DNA of 60,000 nt from Cryptomeria japonica (GCF_030272615.1 NC_081413.1:559837945-559897944), one strand, 5' to 3'; numbered from the stretch's first letter, positions 1-14,151 are shown. Numbers and translations are program-made. The notes: generated from the sequence alone by a model not told the origin.

Positions 1-2
1 GG

Positions 3-161
3 TTTGCAAATTACTTCGAGAACGAAGGTATTGAAGTAGTGCCAGATGATGAAGAGTTGCCTAACACAACTCTTCTTAGCCCAGGGGAGTCCTTTGTTAA
101 GTCAGCACCTGAGGAAGGCAAGACTAGGAAGAAAAGGAATTTAGCTTCCTCTAACTCCTAG
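3..161 (+). CDS. 3'-terminal coding exon of an unidentified host gene
   Basis: The frame is open from the window edge to a TAG at 159-161, giving 52 residues. They are acidic at first (ENEGIEVVPDDEELP) and end in a basic stretch (KTRKKRN) before a Ser/Asn tail. The composition and lack of stops, followed at once by AT-rich DNA, fit the C-terminus of a real gene rather than a transposon remnant. The basic tail could be a nuclear localisation signal (inference). I do not recognise the family. The exon start lies outside the window, so splice site and frame cannot be checked. It is the only stretch I would call non-transposon coding. Confidence 0.5.
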   Translation, partial: FANYFENEGIEVVPDDEELPNTTLLSPGESFVKSAPEEGKTRKKRNLASSNS

Positions 162-600
162 GGCTAGTATGTTGTTCCTTCTGGTTTGATTCTCAACTTT
201 TTTGCAACACACTAAACTTAACTATTTCTTTTGGCATAGTCATGGCAATTTCGTTCTATTAAAAAGCTATAATTAGATCTTGAGATAGGGTTTTGATGAA
301 TATGTATATGTGATGTTTATAGTTTAGTAGGTTGCTTGCAAAATTTTAATTTAAGCTAATCTGGATACAATCTTAGCAGAAAATGGATAGTAAATCTAAA
401 ATTCCTCTGTTTCTCTTGCCTTGTGTGAAGTCTGCTACCCACTTTTCATTTTGTTTATTAATTGGATGAATGCATTCTCGGTTTAAATGTATATACATAT
501 TTATGCATATGTATATATATGTTTATGGACGGTCCGACTCATCTGATTAGGTCTTATTCTACGGCCCTGTTACTCACTCCATTGATGGACGGATTTATGA
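162..600. other. probable 3' UTR and flank, no gene
   Basis: AT-rich, stop-dense sequence after the terminal exon. It probably contains the 3' UTR of that gene, but no polyadenylation site can be assigned with confidence. Confidence 0.35.
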
Positions 601-3894
<3,294 letters not shown>

Positions 3895-4175
3895 AAAGGA
3901 GTAATTTTCTTTTAATAATCAGAAACAAGCATTACATAAGAAACCTGAGCCCCAAAGCTCCAAAAGAAAACAACAGACCAAAAAAGATATCAACCAACTA
4001 CATAACTATCCATATCCTCAGCAAAGATCATATGCAAATCCTGACAGTAATCAGGGGAAAGATGCTCCCACCCCTCAACTTTCCAATCATCACCATGTTT
4101 CGAAGCCCACTTAGCCAAACAATCAGCTGCTTTGTTCCATTCACGAGGAATGTGGATGAAAGAGACCTTCTCCAT
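3895..4175 (-). pseudogene. LINE 3' fragment: RNase H-like C-terminus plus 3' UTR
   Basis: Minus-strand reading from 4175 gives about 60 residues containing IPREWNKAADCLAKWAS. This fits the last helix of the RNase H domain at the end of plant L1-type LINE ORF2 proteins (pattern H-x-x-RE-x-N-x-x-AD-x-LA). After the stop near 3990 comes an AT-rich tail ending in ATTAAAAG, like a LINE 3' UTR. The upstream part of the LINE is missing: the next base, 4176, starts an LTR, so the gypsy element probably inserted into the LINE. Only the extreme 3' end survives, as is usual for 5'-truncated LINEs. Confidence 0.7.
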
Positions 4176-5070
4176 TGATGAGTTGAGATATTATCTCTTT
4201 TTATTCCTAGAACTCATAAGTTTTTCTCATATTTTGATTTATATGATGAGATAGCGATGATTTATTAAAAGTTGACTATATGCATTTAAGATGTTAGCTG
4301 AACCTATTAAATCATGTTTTGTCTTTGCCAGTTGTTCCTGTAGCCATGCGATTCATTCTTGTTGCCATGTAGATTGTTCTAGGCAATATCATGTGTGAAA
4401 TTAAAAGATGTTTTGATTAATTAAAATAGATGTGTATGTGCTTGTATGTTCTTTCTTTTGAATTGCAGTAATAAATAAGATAATGCGGTGAAAGCTCTCA
4501 TGTCACGCCAATTGCAGTAAGAGATATTCAAGGAGGTGACTGAAAGATCAAATCAATGGAGAAGATGATGAGCATAAGGAATGATAGAGGAGAAGTAGGT
4601 GCACAATACTCATTGATGTCCGACTCAAGTGGGCGTCAGTATTATAAATACCGCCATGCTATGTTATGGTTGTGGTTTGGTTTAGATCTACATTATCAGT
4701 GGCTTAACTCCAACTGTTTCCCTTCATAAATATTATCCACCTCTTCTCATCGGTGTGATTTGTGTTTTAGGAAGTAGTTCTTTTCTTTTAAATAAGGGTC
4801 TTTGTCTCTTTTCAGAGGTTAGAAAGAAAAGAGAAGAAAAAGAGCAGAAGATTTAGAAATCAAGTTGCAGAGTGTTTTGAGTTTCTTTTGATTCTAAATA
4901 ATGTATCAAATTTTGAGGAACAATGAATAAAGATATGTTATTCTGAGCACTTGGATTTATTTTGGAAGCCTGAAAGCACTCATCCAAGGGGGCCCACTTG
5001 GTGAGTGTTCCCGTGCCTTTGTTAAAATTAGTTTTCTTCTTTAGCTACAGTAGATGTTCTTGCATTGGAC
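4176..5070 (+). repeat. truncated 5' LTR, Athila-like element
   Basis: It aligns from its first base TGATGAGTTGAG with the 3' LTR (from 21895) and the solo LTR (from 6019), including the GGGGCCCACTTGGTGAGTG block. Homology stops just after GTTCTTGCATTGAC at about 5070, where the other copies continue for roughly 300-370 bases to the CA end. The lost part includes the LTR 3' end, the primer-binding site and the start of gag. The join runs directly into gag sequence, so this is one internal deletion. Confidence 0.9.
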
Positions 5071-5082
5071 TTTTAAGGGAGT

Positions 5083-6018
5083 TTACTAGATGAAGTTCTT
5101 TTTAGGAGTTTTGATTATAATACAGATGCCCATAGACTCAAAATATTACCTGCCACTTTGAAAGAATCATATTTAAGATGGTTTATAAGCCTAGGGAGTA
5201 ACACAATTACTGCATGGGATGAGATGAAACAATTATTTCTTGCAAAGTATAAGGATTATTGTAGAGGCACTGATTGCCATGGGGATGATATTTTTAGAAT
5301 GGCACAGAAAGAAGATGGGAGTCTTGAAGATTATTTGGAGAGGTTTCTGTTTAGTGTAAAAAAGTCCAAGCCTAGCACTCTAAATGAAGATTCTCTCAAG
5401 CTGATATTTTTGAGAGGAATCAGTGATGAATGCACTGATGCCGTAGATCTTATGGGAGGAGGTGACATAACACAATCCACATGGAATGACATTGGAAAAA
5501 TTTGTCAGAAGTATTCCAGATTTGCTTCTAAAAAAAATTGGCGTTTCAAGCCAGGAGTTTCTTCATTGACATCTGGTACTGGATTTTCTAGAATGGAAAT
5601 TAGCCATTTGTTGAAGGACTTAAGGAGGATATCATAAATAATATGGCTACTCAATTGGATACACTCTTAGCTAAGAAGAAGCATGAGGAAGCTGATGCAG
5701 TTCTTGCAAAATTTTGCCCTCATTGTAGACAAAGGAAAAGAGACCGTGGATGCAAAATGGTTGCAAATCTTGAAGTTCTTGACTTCAAGACAATACAACA
5801 TGATGATGAACAAGTTTTCTATGTTTCTCAAAGAAGGCCAAATTTTCCAAGACAAGGTATGCCTCCTAATTCACTTTCTTTTTCTGGTTATAGTGGAAAT
5901 TCCTATGCACCAAATAATCAATGGCAATCACCATATGCTCAAAATTTTGGTAGTTATCCAAATTGGTATGGTCCTTAAGGCCAAGGGCATCATTTTGCCA
6001 GTCAAACTCCACAGTGGC
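5083..6018 (+). pseudogene. gag: gag, N-terminal part (Athila-like)
   Basis: The frame is open from the deletion junction through YNTDAHRLKILPATL and the capsid-like stretch SYLRWFISLG...WDEMKQLFLAKY to a TAA at 5635-5637. This matches the retrotransposon gag capsid pattern (F-x-x-L-x-x-x-A-x-x-W then W-x-x-M-x-x-x-F-x-x-K). A second frame from 5643 carries an incomplete Cys-rich patch (CPHC) and a Gln/Asn/Tyr-rich tail typical of Athila gag. The two parts are joined by a frameshift and stops. The frame continues up to the solo LTR at 6019, which splits codons of a QW/QQ-rich stretch that resumes at 7254. No native start codon remains because the 5' end is deleted. Confidence 0.8.
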
Positions 6019-7248
6019 TGATGAGTTGAGACATTGTCATATTTTTATCCTTAGAACTCTGATTTACATAGTAGTAATGATGTTTCGAAAGTTTACTATA
6101 TGTATTTTAGATGTTAGTCTGAACCTATTAAAAACATGTTTTGTCTTTGCCAGTTTATTCCTGCAATCATGTCATTTTTTCCTGCAACCATGTCATTTAT
6201 TCCTGTTGCCATGCAGATTGTTTAGGGCAATATCATATGTGGAATTAATAGATGTCTTGATTAAATAAAATATGTATGTATGTTCTTGTATGTTATTTCT
6301 TTTTGAAATGCAGGGAATAAATGATGTTGCGGTGGAAGCTAGCCTATCACGCCAGTTGCAGGAAGAGATACTCAAGAAGATGACTGAAAGGTCAAACAAC
6401 AGAAATGTTGAGAAATGTAAGGAACAACATAAGATGAGAAATCAAGTGATAGTACGATGCCTAACTTAGGTGGACATTGAAGTTGTAAATACTGCCACAA
6501 TATGTTATGGCTATGGTTCAGTTTAGATCCACATTTCCAGTAGCATAACTCCAGCTATCTCCTTTCTCGATCAGTTATCTACCTCTTCTTCTCCGTGTTA
6601 TTTGTGTTGTCTACAGTTGATGATTTCTTTTTAATAATAAGCTCTTTATCTTCTCAGAGGCTAGATAGAAAGAGGAGAGAAAAAGAAGTAGAGAAGAAGA
6701 TTTTTCATAAGTATTTTTGAGTTTCTTTTCATATTGAATCATGTAATGACTTCCAAGAACAATGAATAAAAATATGTTATTCTGAGCATTTAGAGTTGTT
6801 TTTGGGAAGCCTAGAGTCACTCACCCAAGGGGCCCCACTTGGTGAGTGTTCCTTTGCAGTTGTTAAGATTAGTTTTCTTTTCCTAGCTGCAGTAAACGTT
6901 CTTGCATTGACCGTTCCTGTAGCCAAAACAAAACAAAGTAATTCCTGTTTATCAGCATTGAACTTAGCCAGTATTGTTTTATGAATTTATGCAAAAGTTT
7001 TCCTGTAGCCTTTAATTAGTTTCAATTCTTTCTTATCTTTTCCGCATAATGTTAGTTGTTGCAATAATGCAGAATAGCTGTTGCAGGAACTTAGGGCATA
7101 TATAGTGCAGACCCATTTCAAGTATTACGTCCCTGGGTTGACAATCAAATGAACACTAGCTATGGAAATAGTGACTTTACAAAGTGAATGTCCAAAATTT
7201 GGGTTGAGACTTCAACTAGAGTTATTATTCTTATTGTTGGGTTGAACA
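6019..7248 (+). mobile_element. solo LTR of the same Athila-like family inserted in gag
   Basis: It begins TGATGAGTTGAGAC and ends GGGTTGAACA, matching the ends of the 3' LTR at 21895-23167. It is flanked by the perfect 5-base duplication GTGGC (6014-6018 and 7249-7253). Removing it plus one duplication joins the gag frame cleanly across a Gln/Trp-rich repeat. No internal sequence remains, so a full element inserted and then lost its body by LTR-LTR recombination. The LTR carries repeats of a TTCCTG-YR-RCCATG motif, an AATAAA-like site near 6763 and the conserved block ending in TTGGTGAGTG. Confidence 0.93.
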
Positions 7249-7253
7249 GTGGC

Positions 7254-7675
7254 AACAACCACAAGGAAATTGGTCTCCACCTCAGGGACAATGGCAACAA
7301 TTTCAAGGAAATTGGCAACCTGCTCCTCAATGGAGGGGGAGTCAACCATGGACCAATCAGTCTTCTAGATATCAACAAACTATTCAACAACCATAACCAC
7401 CTGCAATAATGCCTCCCCCTGCAGCCACTACTGTTCCACCTAAACCCACACAGTTTCACACTCAACCAATGCCGAATCCTAATAGCAAATCTCAACAACA
7501 ACAACAAGTTTATTCAACTAATCCTAATCAATACCCAACCTATTCTCTATCTATAAGTGATATTCACCTCAGATTTGGGACAACTTTGCCTAATCAATCC
7601 CCTCCAGTTATAACTGAAATACCCAAAGAACAAGAAATCTCTAGTCCAATAGTCCGAATACCTCAAAAATAATAA
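7254..7675 (+). pseudogene. gag: gag, C-terminal Gln/Pro-rich part
   Basis: Continuation of gag after the solo LTR. Imperfect repeats of Q-W-Q-Q/P-Q-G-N-W are followed by Pro/Gln/Asn/Ser-rich sequence, with a TAA near 7395 and the frame ending with a stop near 7672. No complete CCHC knuckle is visible, which is common in Athila gag. It leads into the protease region after about 20 bases. Confidence 0.7.
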
Positions 7676-7696
7676 CTACCCCCATTTCCTCAGAGG

Positions 7697-8584
7697 TTGC
7701 AAGAAAAAGAGATTCTTCCAGAACAGGAGCAAGGTTTTGATATTATAGATCAACTGAAACACGTATGTGTTAAAATCCCATTGTTACAAGCAATAAAGGA
7801 TGTTCCCATATATAGTAAGGCACTTAGGGAAGCATGTCTAAATAATCCTGGTAGAAAGAAGAAAGATCCACAAATAGTGCATGTAATGGGTGAATTGGCA
7901 TATATTATGCTAGGAAAAGTTTCAATTCCTAAGTATGCTGATCCTAGTAGCCTTGTTGTGAATATAGTCATTAATGACACTCAGATAAAGAATTCTTTGA
8001 TTGATTTGGGAGTAGCCATTAATGTTATGACAAGGGATATTATACAATGACTTGAAATCACTAGTCTCAGACCTACACCTATAGTTCTAGAGCTTGCTGA
8101 TAGTTCTACAGTTTGACCCGATGGTATGATTGAAGATATAGTTGTTGCTTTGGACTCTTGGGAATACCTTGCAAACTTTATGATCCTGTCTCCTAAGGCC
8201 ACATTGGGAGGATATCCAATGATTTTGGGAAGACCTTAGATAGCTACAACTGATGCATATATTGGATGTAGGTCATGGTATATGACTATTTCAGATGGGA
8301 ACTCTACCAAAACATTAGCTTTGTATTCTCCTACTCAACCCCAATTTGATCAACAACAAGCCATTTGGCCTAACTTGGGAGAAGAATTTGAAGGAGTTAA
8401 CTCTATCAATCACCTTATGATGATTAATAGAGAACCATTCATCCAATTTCATGACGATGACTCAATTCTTTATAAAATTCTGACAAATGAGTTAAGAAAA
8501 GAGCATCAATCACATGAGTTGGTACCAAATATTGCAGAATTAGACTTTCCTGCAGCCACTGATATATTGCATACTTTATTGCCG
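7697..8584 (+). pseudogene. pol: aspartic protease region of pol
   Basis: One frame runs from here into RT. The protease signature is seen as SLIDLGVAINVM where the active family has D-L-G-A-S, so the Ser/Thr after the catalytic Asp-Leu-Gly is altered. Downstream is the second protease motif YPMILGRP followed by a TAG where the family has Trp, then IATTDA. Other stops are near 8048 and 8115. The layout (long N-terminal helix-rich segment, KYADPSS, protease core) is that of Athila/Tat protease. Catalytically dead by substitution and stops. Confidence 0.8.
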
Positions 8585-9507
8585 TAGGAAGTCTGCACTT
8601 CTTATTTTTCTGATATATCTCAGATTGATCTCACTATCAAAGTGGAAGTTTATTCAAATAAATATTTGAATATCAATAGTAATCTTATAGAAACTCAAAG
8701 AGTAGCACTTGTGGATTTGCTCAAATGTCATAAACATGTTTTTGCATGGGAATGCAAGGATATGCATGGAATTGATACAACATTTTGTACCCACCGTATC
8801 TACATAAAAGAAGATTATAGACCACTTAGACAACCACAAAGAAGAATCAATCCTACATTAAGAGAAATAGTTAAAGAGGAATTGCAGAAGTTGTTGAATG
8901 CTGGATTTATCTATCCTATTTTTAATAGTCAATGGGTATTACCTTTGGTAATAGTTCCTAAGAAAAGAGGAAAATGGAGGGTATGTGTTAATTATAGAGC
9001 CTTGAACTTAGCAACTAGAAAAGATCATTTCCATTTCCATTTGTGGATCAGGTATTAGACTCTTTGGCAGGGAAGCGATACTTCTCATTTCTTGATGGAT
9101 TCAGTGGCTACAACCAGATTCAAATTGCCCCAAAGGATCAAGAAAAGACTACATTTACTTGTCCTTGGGGAACATATGCATATTCTGTTCTTCCTTTTGG
9201 ACTATATAATGCTCCAACTACTTTTCAAAGAGCACTGATAAGCATATTTTCAGATATTTCTCAAGACAACATGGAAATTTATATGGATGATTTTACAACG
9301 TATGGTTCATAATTTGAAGAAGTATTGGAGAACTTGAAGAAAGTTTTGCAATGGTGTGAAGACTATAATTTTTCATTAAATAATGAAAAGTGCTTCATGA
9401 TGATGCAGGAAGGTACAGTCCTTGGTCATCATATCTCTATAAATGGAATTCAAGTTGACCCAATGAAAATTGAAGTTATTCAAAATATCACTGCACCGAT
9501 AAAGTAG
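8585..9507 (+). pseudogene. pol: reverse transcriptase domain of pol
   Basis: Fingers and palm: HVFAWECKDMHGID, then QPQRRINPTLREIVKEEL, KLLNAGFIYPI, VPKKRGKWRVCVNYRALN. A frameshift near 9043-9058 moves to the next frame, which carries FSFLDGFSGYNQI, LPFGLYNAPTTFQR and the intact catalytic YMDD at 9280-9291. A TAA at about 9310 and a TAG at about 9505 interrupt. Residue order and spacing are those of Ty3/gypsy RT. It cannot make a full protein because of the frameshift and stops. Confidence 0.9.
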
Positions 9508-10090
9508 AAAGATGTCTAAATTTTTCTTGGTCATGCTGGATATTATAGAAGGTTTATTAAATGTTTCAACAAAATTGCAAGTCCCTTATATTCTCTTCTG
9601 ACCAAGGATATGGAATTTAAATGGACTTCTTCATGCAATGAAGCTTTCTTAAAGCTCAAACAAGCTTTGACCCAAGAACCAGTTCTTAAAGGTCCAAACT
9701 GGTCCTTACCATTTCAATTTCATACAGATGCATCTGATTATGCAATAGGAGCAGTCTTAGGACAAAAGATTGATAAGTTGGAGAGTGCAATATATTATAT
9801 CAGCAAGAAAATGCGAGGGCCTGAGTTAAATTACATAGTCACTAAAAGAGAAATGTTATTAGTTATATATGCAATCAACAAATTCAAGAACTACATAACA
9901 GGATATCCTATATTTGTGCACACTGATCATACTGCAATCGGATATCTCATGAATAAGCCTTCAATTACTAGAAGATTAGCTCGCTGGTTATTGTTGATGT
10001 AGGAATTTGATATCATAGTTATTGATAAACCAGGAAAGTCCAATGTGGTTGCAAATTATCTTTCAAGGCTTCAATTGCAGGAAGATCCTA
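9508..10090 (+). pseudogene. pol: RNase H domain of pol
   Basis: It begins with the RT connection FLGHAGYYRRFI, then the RNase H core FHTDASDYAIGAVLGQ (first catalytic Asp). E-x-L-L-V-I-Y-A and VHTDHTAIGYLM follow, with the C-terminal DVVAD-like motif read as SNVVANYLSRL. It is in the same frame as the second half of RT and is broken by stops near 9510 and 10000. Only one RNase H is present, unlike the Tat element at 51-58 kb. Confidence 0.88.
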
Positions 10091-10243
10091 CAGCCATAGA
10101 TGATGCTTTTCCAGATGAACGTTTATTCCTTATACAAGCCCCACACTCCCTGGTATGCTGATATTGCCAATTATTTAGCTGCTACTAAAATGCCAATTCA
10201 TTTCTCTCCTAAAGAAAGAAGGTTGTTGAGAAAATCCTTAAGT

Positions 10244-11539
10244 TCCCATGGATTGCTGATTGTTTATTTTATACTGGACCTGAACAAGTCATGAGAAGAT
10301 GTGTTAGAGAGGATGAAACATATGATATCCTTCATGCATGCCATGATGAACCATGTGGAGGATATTTTGCTGCTAAGAGAACAACACTTAAAATACTGAA
10401 CACAAGATATTATTGGCCAACATTATATAAGGATGCAACATAGTATACAAGGAAATGTGATAGATGCCAATGCATGGATAGGCCTACTAGATATGATGAG
10501 ATGCCATTATACCCACAAATATTAGTTGCACCATTTGATAAATGGGATTAGATTTTGTTGGGCCAATTGATCCCCCTTCTAATGGAAAATCTTACATTTT
10601 GGTATGTACTGATTATGTAACCAAATGGGTGGAAGCTCGAGCTATGACACATGCAAGAGATAATAAAGTGGTTGAGTGAGTTTATGAAGAGATATTTATC
10701 GAGTATGGAGTTCCAAGGGAAATTGTATTAGACCAAGGACCACAACTTACTTCCACATTTATTGCAACCTTGGTCAATGAATACAATATAAGGCACAAAA
10801 AATCTACCCCATACCATCCACAAGCAAATGGACAAGTAGAGGTCACAAATAGAGAGCTAGAAGCCATTCTTACCAAAATAGTAGTTGTTCATAAAAAGAT
10901 TGGTCTCATTGACTTCCAGAAGCCACTTGGGCATATAGAAAAACATGGAGGACACCAATTGGTTTTACACCTTTTAAAATGGTGTATAGAAAAGCAATAA
11001 TGTTGCCTATTGAGTTTGAGCACAAAACTCTGAGAACAACTTTGCACTTGAATATGACACTTTCTGAACCACAAAAAGACTGTATTCAACAATTGAATGC
11101 TTTGGATGAGTGGAGAAAAATGGCTGTCCAACACACAAAACTAATTCAAAATCAGAGAGCTAAGTGGCATGATAAATACATCAAGGAGAAGAAGTTTCAA
11201 GCAGGTGATTGGGTACTACTATATGATTCAAGATATAAAGATACTATGGGAAAGCTGCAAACCAGATGGTTAGGCCCATATGAGATAGAGGAAGTTTTAA
11301 AAAAAAAAGCTATTTGTTTGACCACTATTGATCCAGTTCGATTTAAGCTTTTAGTAAATGGTCACCGACTATGTCTCTATCATAAGCCTGCAACCAAAGA
11401 GCAGTTCTTGCAACAATTCATCGAGAAAGATCAAACATCAGTTCCTGCAGCAACTGGGCAAGTTCCTACTGCCATAGAAGGGAGCATTCAGGGTATGGTT
11501 CCTGCAGCTTTTGCAGGGAACGTTCCTAGCACTCTATAA
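10244..11539 (+). pseudogene. pol: integrase domain of pol with Val-Pro-Ala-rich tail
   Basis: The zinc-binding HHCC region reads ILHACHDEPCGG...KCDRCQ. After a frameshift near 10550 the core follows: DFVGPID (first Asp), IVLDQGPQLTS (second Asp) and NGQVEVTNRELEAIL (Glu). A further frameshift near 10970 leads to the C-terminal part, KFQAGDWVLLYDSRYKDT...TRWLGPYEIEEV, typical of gypsy integrase C-termini. The last 40 residues are VPAA/VPTA/VPST repeats encoded by GTTCCTGCAGC-like DNA. Stops near 10441 and 10677 plus the frameshifts make it inactive. Confidence 0.88.
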
Positions 11540-12127
11540 TTCTTCAAGCATCATTTCATAAAGATATTTCCATGTCTTGTGGAAATATTATTCTCCATAA
11601 ATTAAATTTCCATCCATGTCATCCCATCTCATTTCTTTATCTATCATTTCATTCATGTCAAATCATTTCATTTCACCATTCTTTTGGCTAACCGTTTTCA
11701 TGCAACATTTATTCGCATGACTGCAAGTATGTACATATATTATTATTTTTTAATTATGCATTTATTATTTCACTTTGATTATTGCCTATGCCAAATCTGT
11801 GTACACTTCCCTAAATCCTTTCTGCATGTGTGGACACATGCCAAAATAAGTTGGGGGGGTAGTTTATGGTCCAATTTCCAAAATTAGTAATTATTCATCC
11901 CTTTCAATAACTTGATTTGATTGCTTACCATCATTCTTTTAATGAGATATCCTTTGGCATGAGTAAGTAATGAATTCTGTTGCCAAAGCTAGAAGTAAGT
12001 AAGGAAGGAAGTTTTAAGCAAATATTTTCAGTCTGCAAATTACTTCAGGTCCTCATTCTTAGTTGCAAAAGTTATTTTATGAGCTGAGATAGTCACGGGT
12101 GGAGATCTTATTCGCCATGAACCAGTA
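11540..12127 (+). other. spacer between pol and third ORF
   Basis: CATTTCAT-rich and pyrimidine-rich, without a frame. It contains a copy of the element's polypurine tract at 11844-11859. The third ORF probably starts at the ATG at 12128. Confidence 0.6.
11844..11859 (+). promoter_or_regulatory. internal polypurine-tract copy
   Basis: AAATAAGTTGGGGGGG matches the 3' polypurine tract TAAGTTGGGGGG at 21881-21892, which directly precedes the 3' LTR. Here it lies between integrase and the third ORF, so it could prime plus-strand synthesis as a central tract (inference). Confidence 0.6.
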
Positions 12128-13070
12128 ATGCATGATGCATTGCTACAAGATGCCCTGTGTGAGCATTATTTCTGGCTGCATGGTTGGATTGACTACTTTA
12201 TGAAGATAATAGATTATAATGAAGAAATTGCTTCCGAGTTCATGCATTCATTCGATCAAGGGGAAGCTTTTGTCAAAGGATTAAGGGTTATTGCTACAGA
12301 ACAACAAATAGCTGAAGTTACTGGGTTTCTACAAGAAGGAGAGTTGTTTCCTGAATCAAAGGATGCAAGAAGCGCTAGAGTAGAATTTATGCACCCCACA
12401 GATGGACCTCTAATGGTGGACACGCAAGGAACTAGATGGGTATCTCTTCCAGCAGAATGGCCCCAGGTGGCCTTGTATATTATGAAGTACATTACCTGCG
12501 ATGGAAGGTATTCAAATTTAAATTCAACCCATTTCAAATTGCTTAGTGATTTATGGCATGGCCGGAGAGTAAATGTTCCAAATTTTTTATACCACCTCAT
12601 TTCCACAAGTGCCAAAGAAACATGGAAGAATGGAAATCATTCTGTCAGTCATCATGGTCTGATAAAATTGTTGGTAGAATGTTCTCTTAGGGATGTTTCA
12701 TAGATGGCATGGGGGGTATTTGAAGACATACTATAGTTTAGGGTTGAGGATGCTCTTGTTACAAATGAGTTAGCAGCTCAAAAGGAGGATACAGGAGGGC
12801 CCTTGTCTCCTTTAATTTCTACAGGGAATGAATCTCTTGTCACCAAAGAATATTTGACTATTACGGAGGAAGAGATGGTGGAAACAAACATTGAGAAACC
12901 CTCCACTTGTTTCCAAAGAGGAGTGACATCTTCTAAAAGGAAAGGGAAAGAATTAGAAGCAATTAATGCAGAAGATGAAACTATGTTTCATCAGTAGGCA
13001 ACACAGGTTTCTCCTCCAGCCAAGAGGTGTAAGCCGAAGGGAAATACCTCTACAACAAAGCCTCTGGTAG
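12128..13070 (+). pseudogene. third ORF of the Athila-like element, N-terminal part
   Basis: From ATG 12128 a clean frame runs 191 codons to a TAG at 12701-12703, then continues in the same frame with few stops to the insertion at 13071. The first 190 residues form one globular domain: FVKGLRVIATEQQIAEVTGF, RYSNLNSTHFKLLSDLW, GRRVNVPNFLYHLIS and SVSHHGLIKLLVECSL. This resembles the uncharacterised 'putative plant transposon protein' type domain found after integrase in Athila-like elements. I see no signal peptide or obvious membrane segment, so an envelope role is not supported. The rest is Ser/Thr/Glu/Lys-rich with basic clusters (SSKRKGKELE, PPAKRCKPKG) that look like nuclear signals. Confidence 0.7.
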
Positions 13071-13241
13071 TGTAGCGTCCTAAAATTGTGACACTTGCAA
13101 TTTCGACTGCATTTGGGTCTTCACGATGGCGACGCAACACTAAACCTGAATGGAGACCCCGAAACTTGTTCATGACATCAAAAACTGCATTTCTCAGCAC
13201 CTTGGCCTGATCCTCCTTGCACCCCGCTGTCCCTGGAGGTG

Positions 13242-13330
13242 GGACTAGAGCGTCCAGCGCCCTGGTCCTTCAGGACTAGGGCACCCAGCGCCCAGGTCCC
13301 CCAGGACCATGGCGCCCAGCGCCCTGGTCC
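13242..13330 (+). promoter_or_regulatory. triple GC-rich hairpin array in U3
   Basis: Three 27-base units at 31-base spacing. Each pairs a 12-base left arm starting GGAC with a right arm ending GGTCC around a CCA loop. Matching arms: 10-11 of 12 pairs in most copies. The same array is at 19696-19784 in the 3' LTR. It lies 110-210 bases upstream of the TATA box, so an enhancer or silencing-target role is possible (inference). Confidence 0.75.
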
Positions 13331-13453
13331 CTGGCCCTATTTTGAGCCCGGTCTCCTATGGGACTTCGGGTCTTTTTGTTTGCAAATTGGAAAATAACAC
13401 TTCCTGGTTGGCCCAAGGTTGGAAAAATCAGTCTATCAACCCTTATTGGCAAG

Positions 13454-13460
13454 TATATAA
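13454..13460 (+). promoter_or_regulatory. TATA box of 5' LTR
   Basis: TATATAA in the context AAGTATATAAACTAC, followed by a pyrimidine-rich start region. The same site is at 19908-19914 in the 3' LTR. Confidence 0.75.
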
Positions 13461-14151
13461 ACTACTTTTCCTCTCTCATTTTGGGAGGAGGATGGAAAAA
13501 GGTGGAAACGATATTCAAACATTCAAGCATTCAAGCATTCAAGCATTCCTTCAAGCAATTGATCATTCTAAGTCTCCATTCAAGGCTAGGTGTTGCATTC
13601 AAGACAAGGATTCAACCATTGAAGAGGAGATCACATACTACAACATACAACATACAACAAACAACAACATCTATACTTTCGCATATAAGGATACAAACAT
13701 CCTTACAACAAGAGACAAACAGATCCCCCTTCGTTTCGCAGATTTTTCGGAGGACCGTGTGCACGCCGGGCGCCATCGTCCCGTCAACTTTTGCTCAAAT
13801 TTGCAGGACAGCGTCGTCTCGACATTTTACTGCTAATTCCAGGTCCGCAGCTTCATATCATATTCCTATCTCTGTTTATAAGCGAATATTTCCTACTTTA
13901 CATGCATTCCTAGTTCAATCTTTCTATCTACATTCTTTACAAAAGAGGGTATCCTTGCTATCACAACCCTTGAAACTCATATAGAATCCAATCTTGCATT
14001 GCGTGGGATTGGATCTTGTGGGTTTCAACCCCTCTTTTGAATGTAAAGTCCCTCCTAAGTGAAAACCATCAACCCTAGTGACTCTCCCTTCTCTCTCCTC
14101 GGAGTTGGGGAGGGGAGAACGACTAGGGTTCGATTTTTCCGCTTTACATTT

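Larger units (their letters stand above)
13071..14148 (+). repeat. 5' LTR of the gag-protease element
   Basis: It starts TGTAGCGTCC and ends CTTTACA, pairing with the 3' LTR that starts TGTAGTGTCC at 19525. U3 holds three 27-base GC-rich hairpins (13242-13268, 13273-13299, 13304-13330). A TATA box TATATAA lies at 13454-13460, so transcription probably starts near 13485. U5 carries a hairpin with GTGTGCAC in its 5' part at 13752-13781 that recurs in the leader. A pyrimidine-rich CTCTCCCTTCTCTC-like block precedes the end. Confidence 0.92.

Noticed and set aside
12128-12703. Envelope gene call for the third ORF
   Set aside because: I see no signal peptide, obvious membrane segment or glycoprotein-like composition; basic clusters point to a nuclear or nucleic-acid role.
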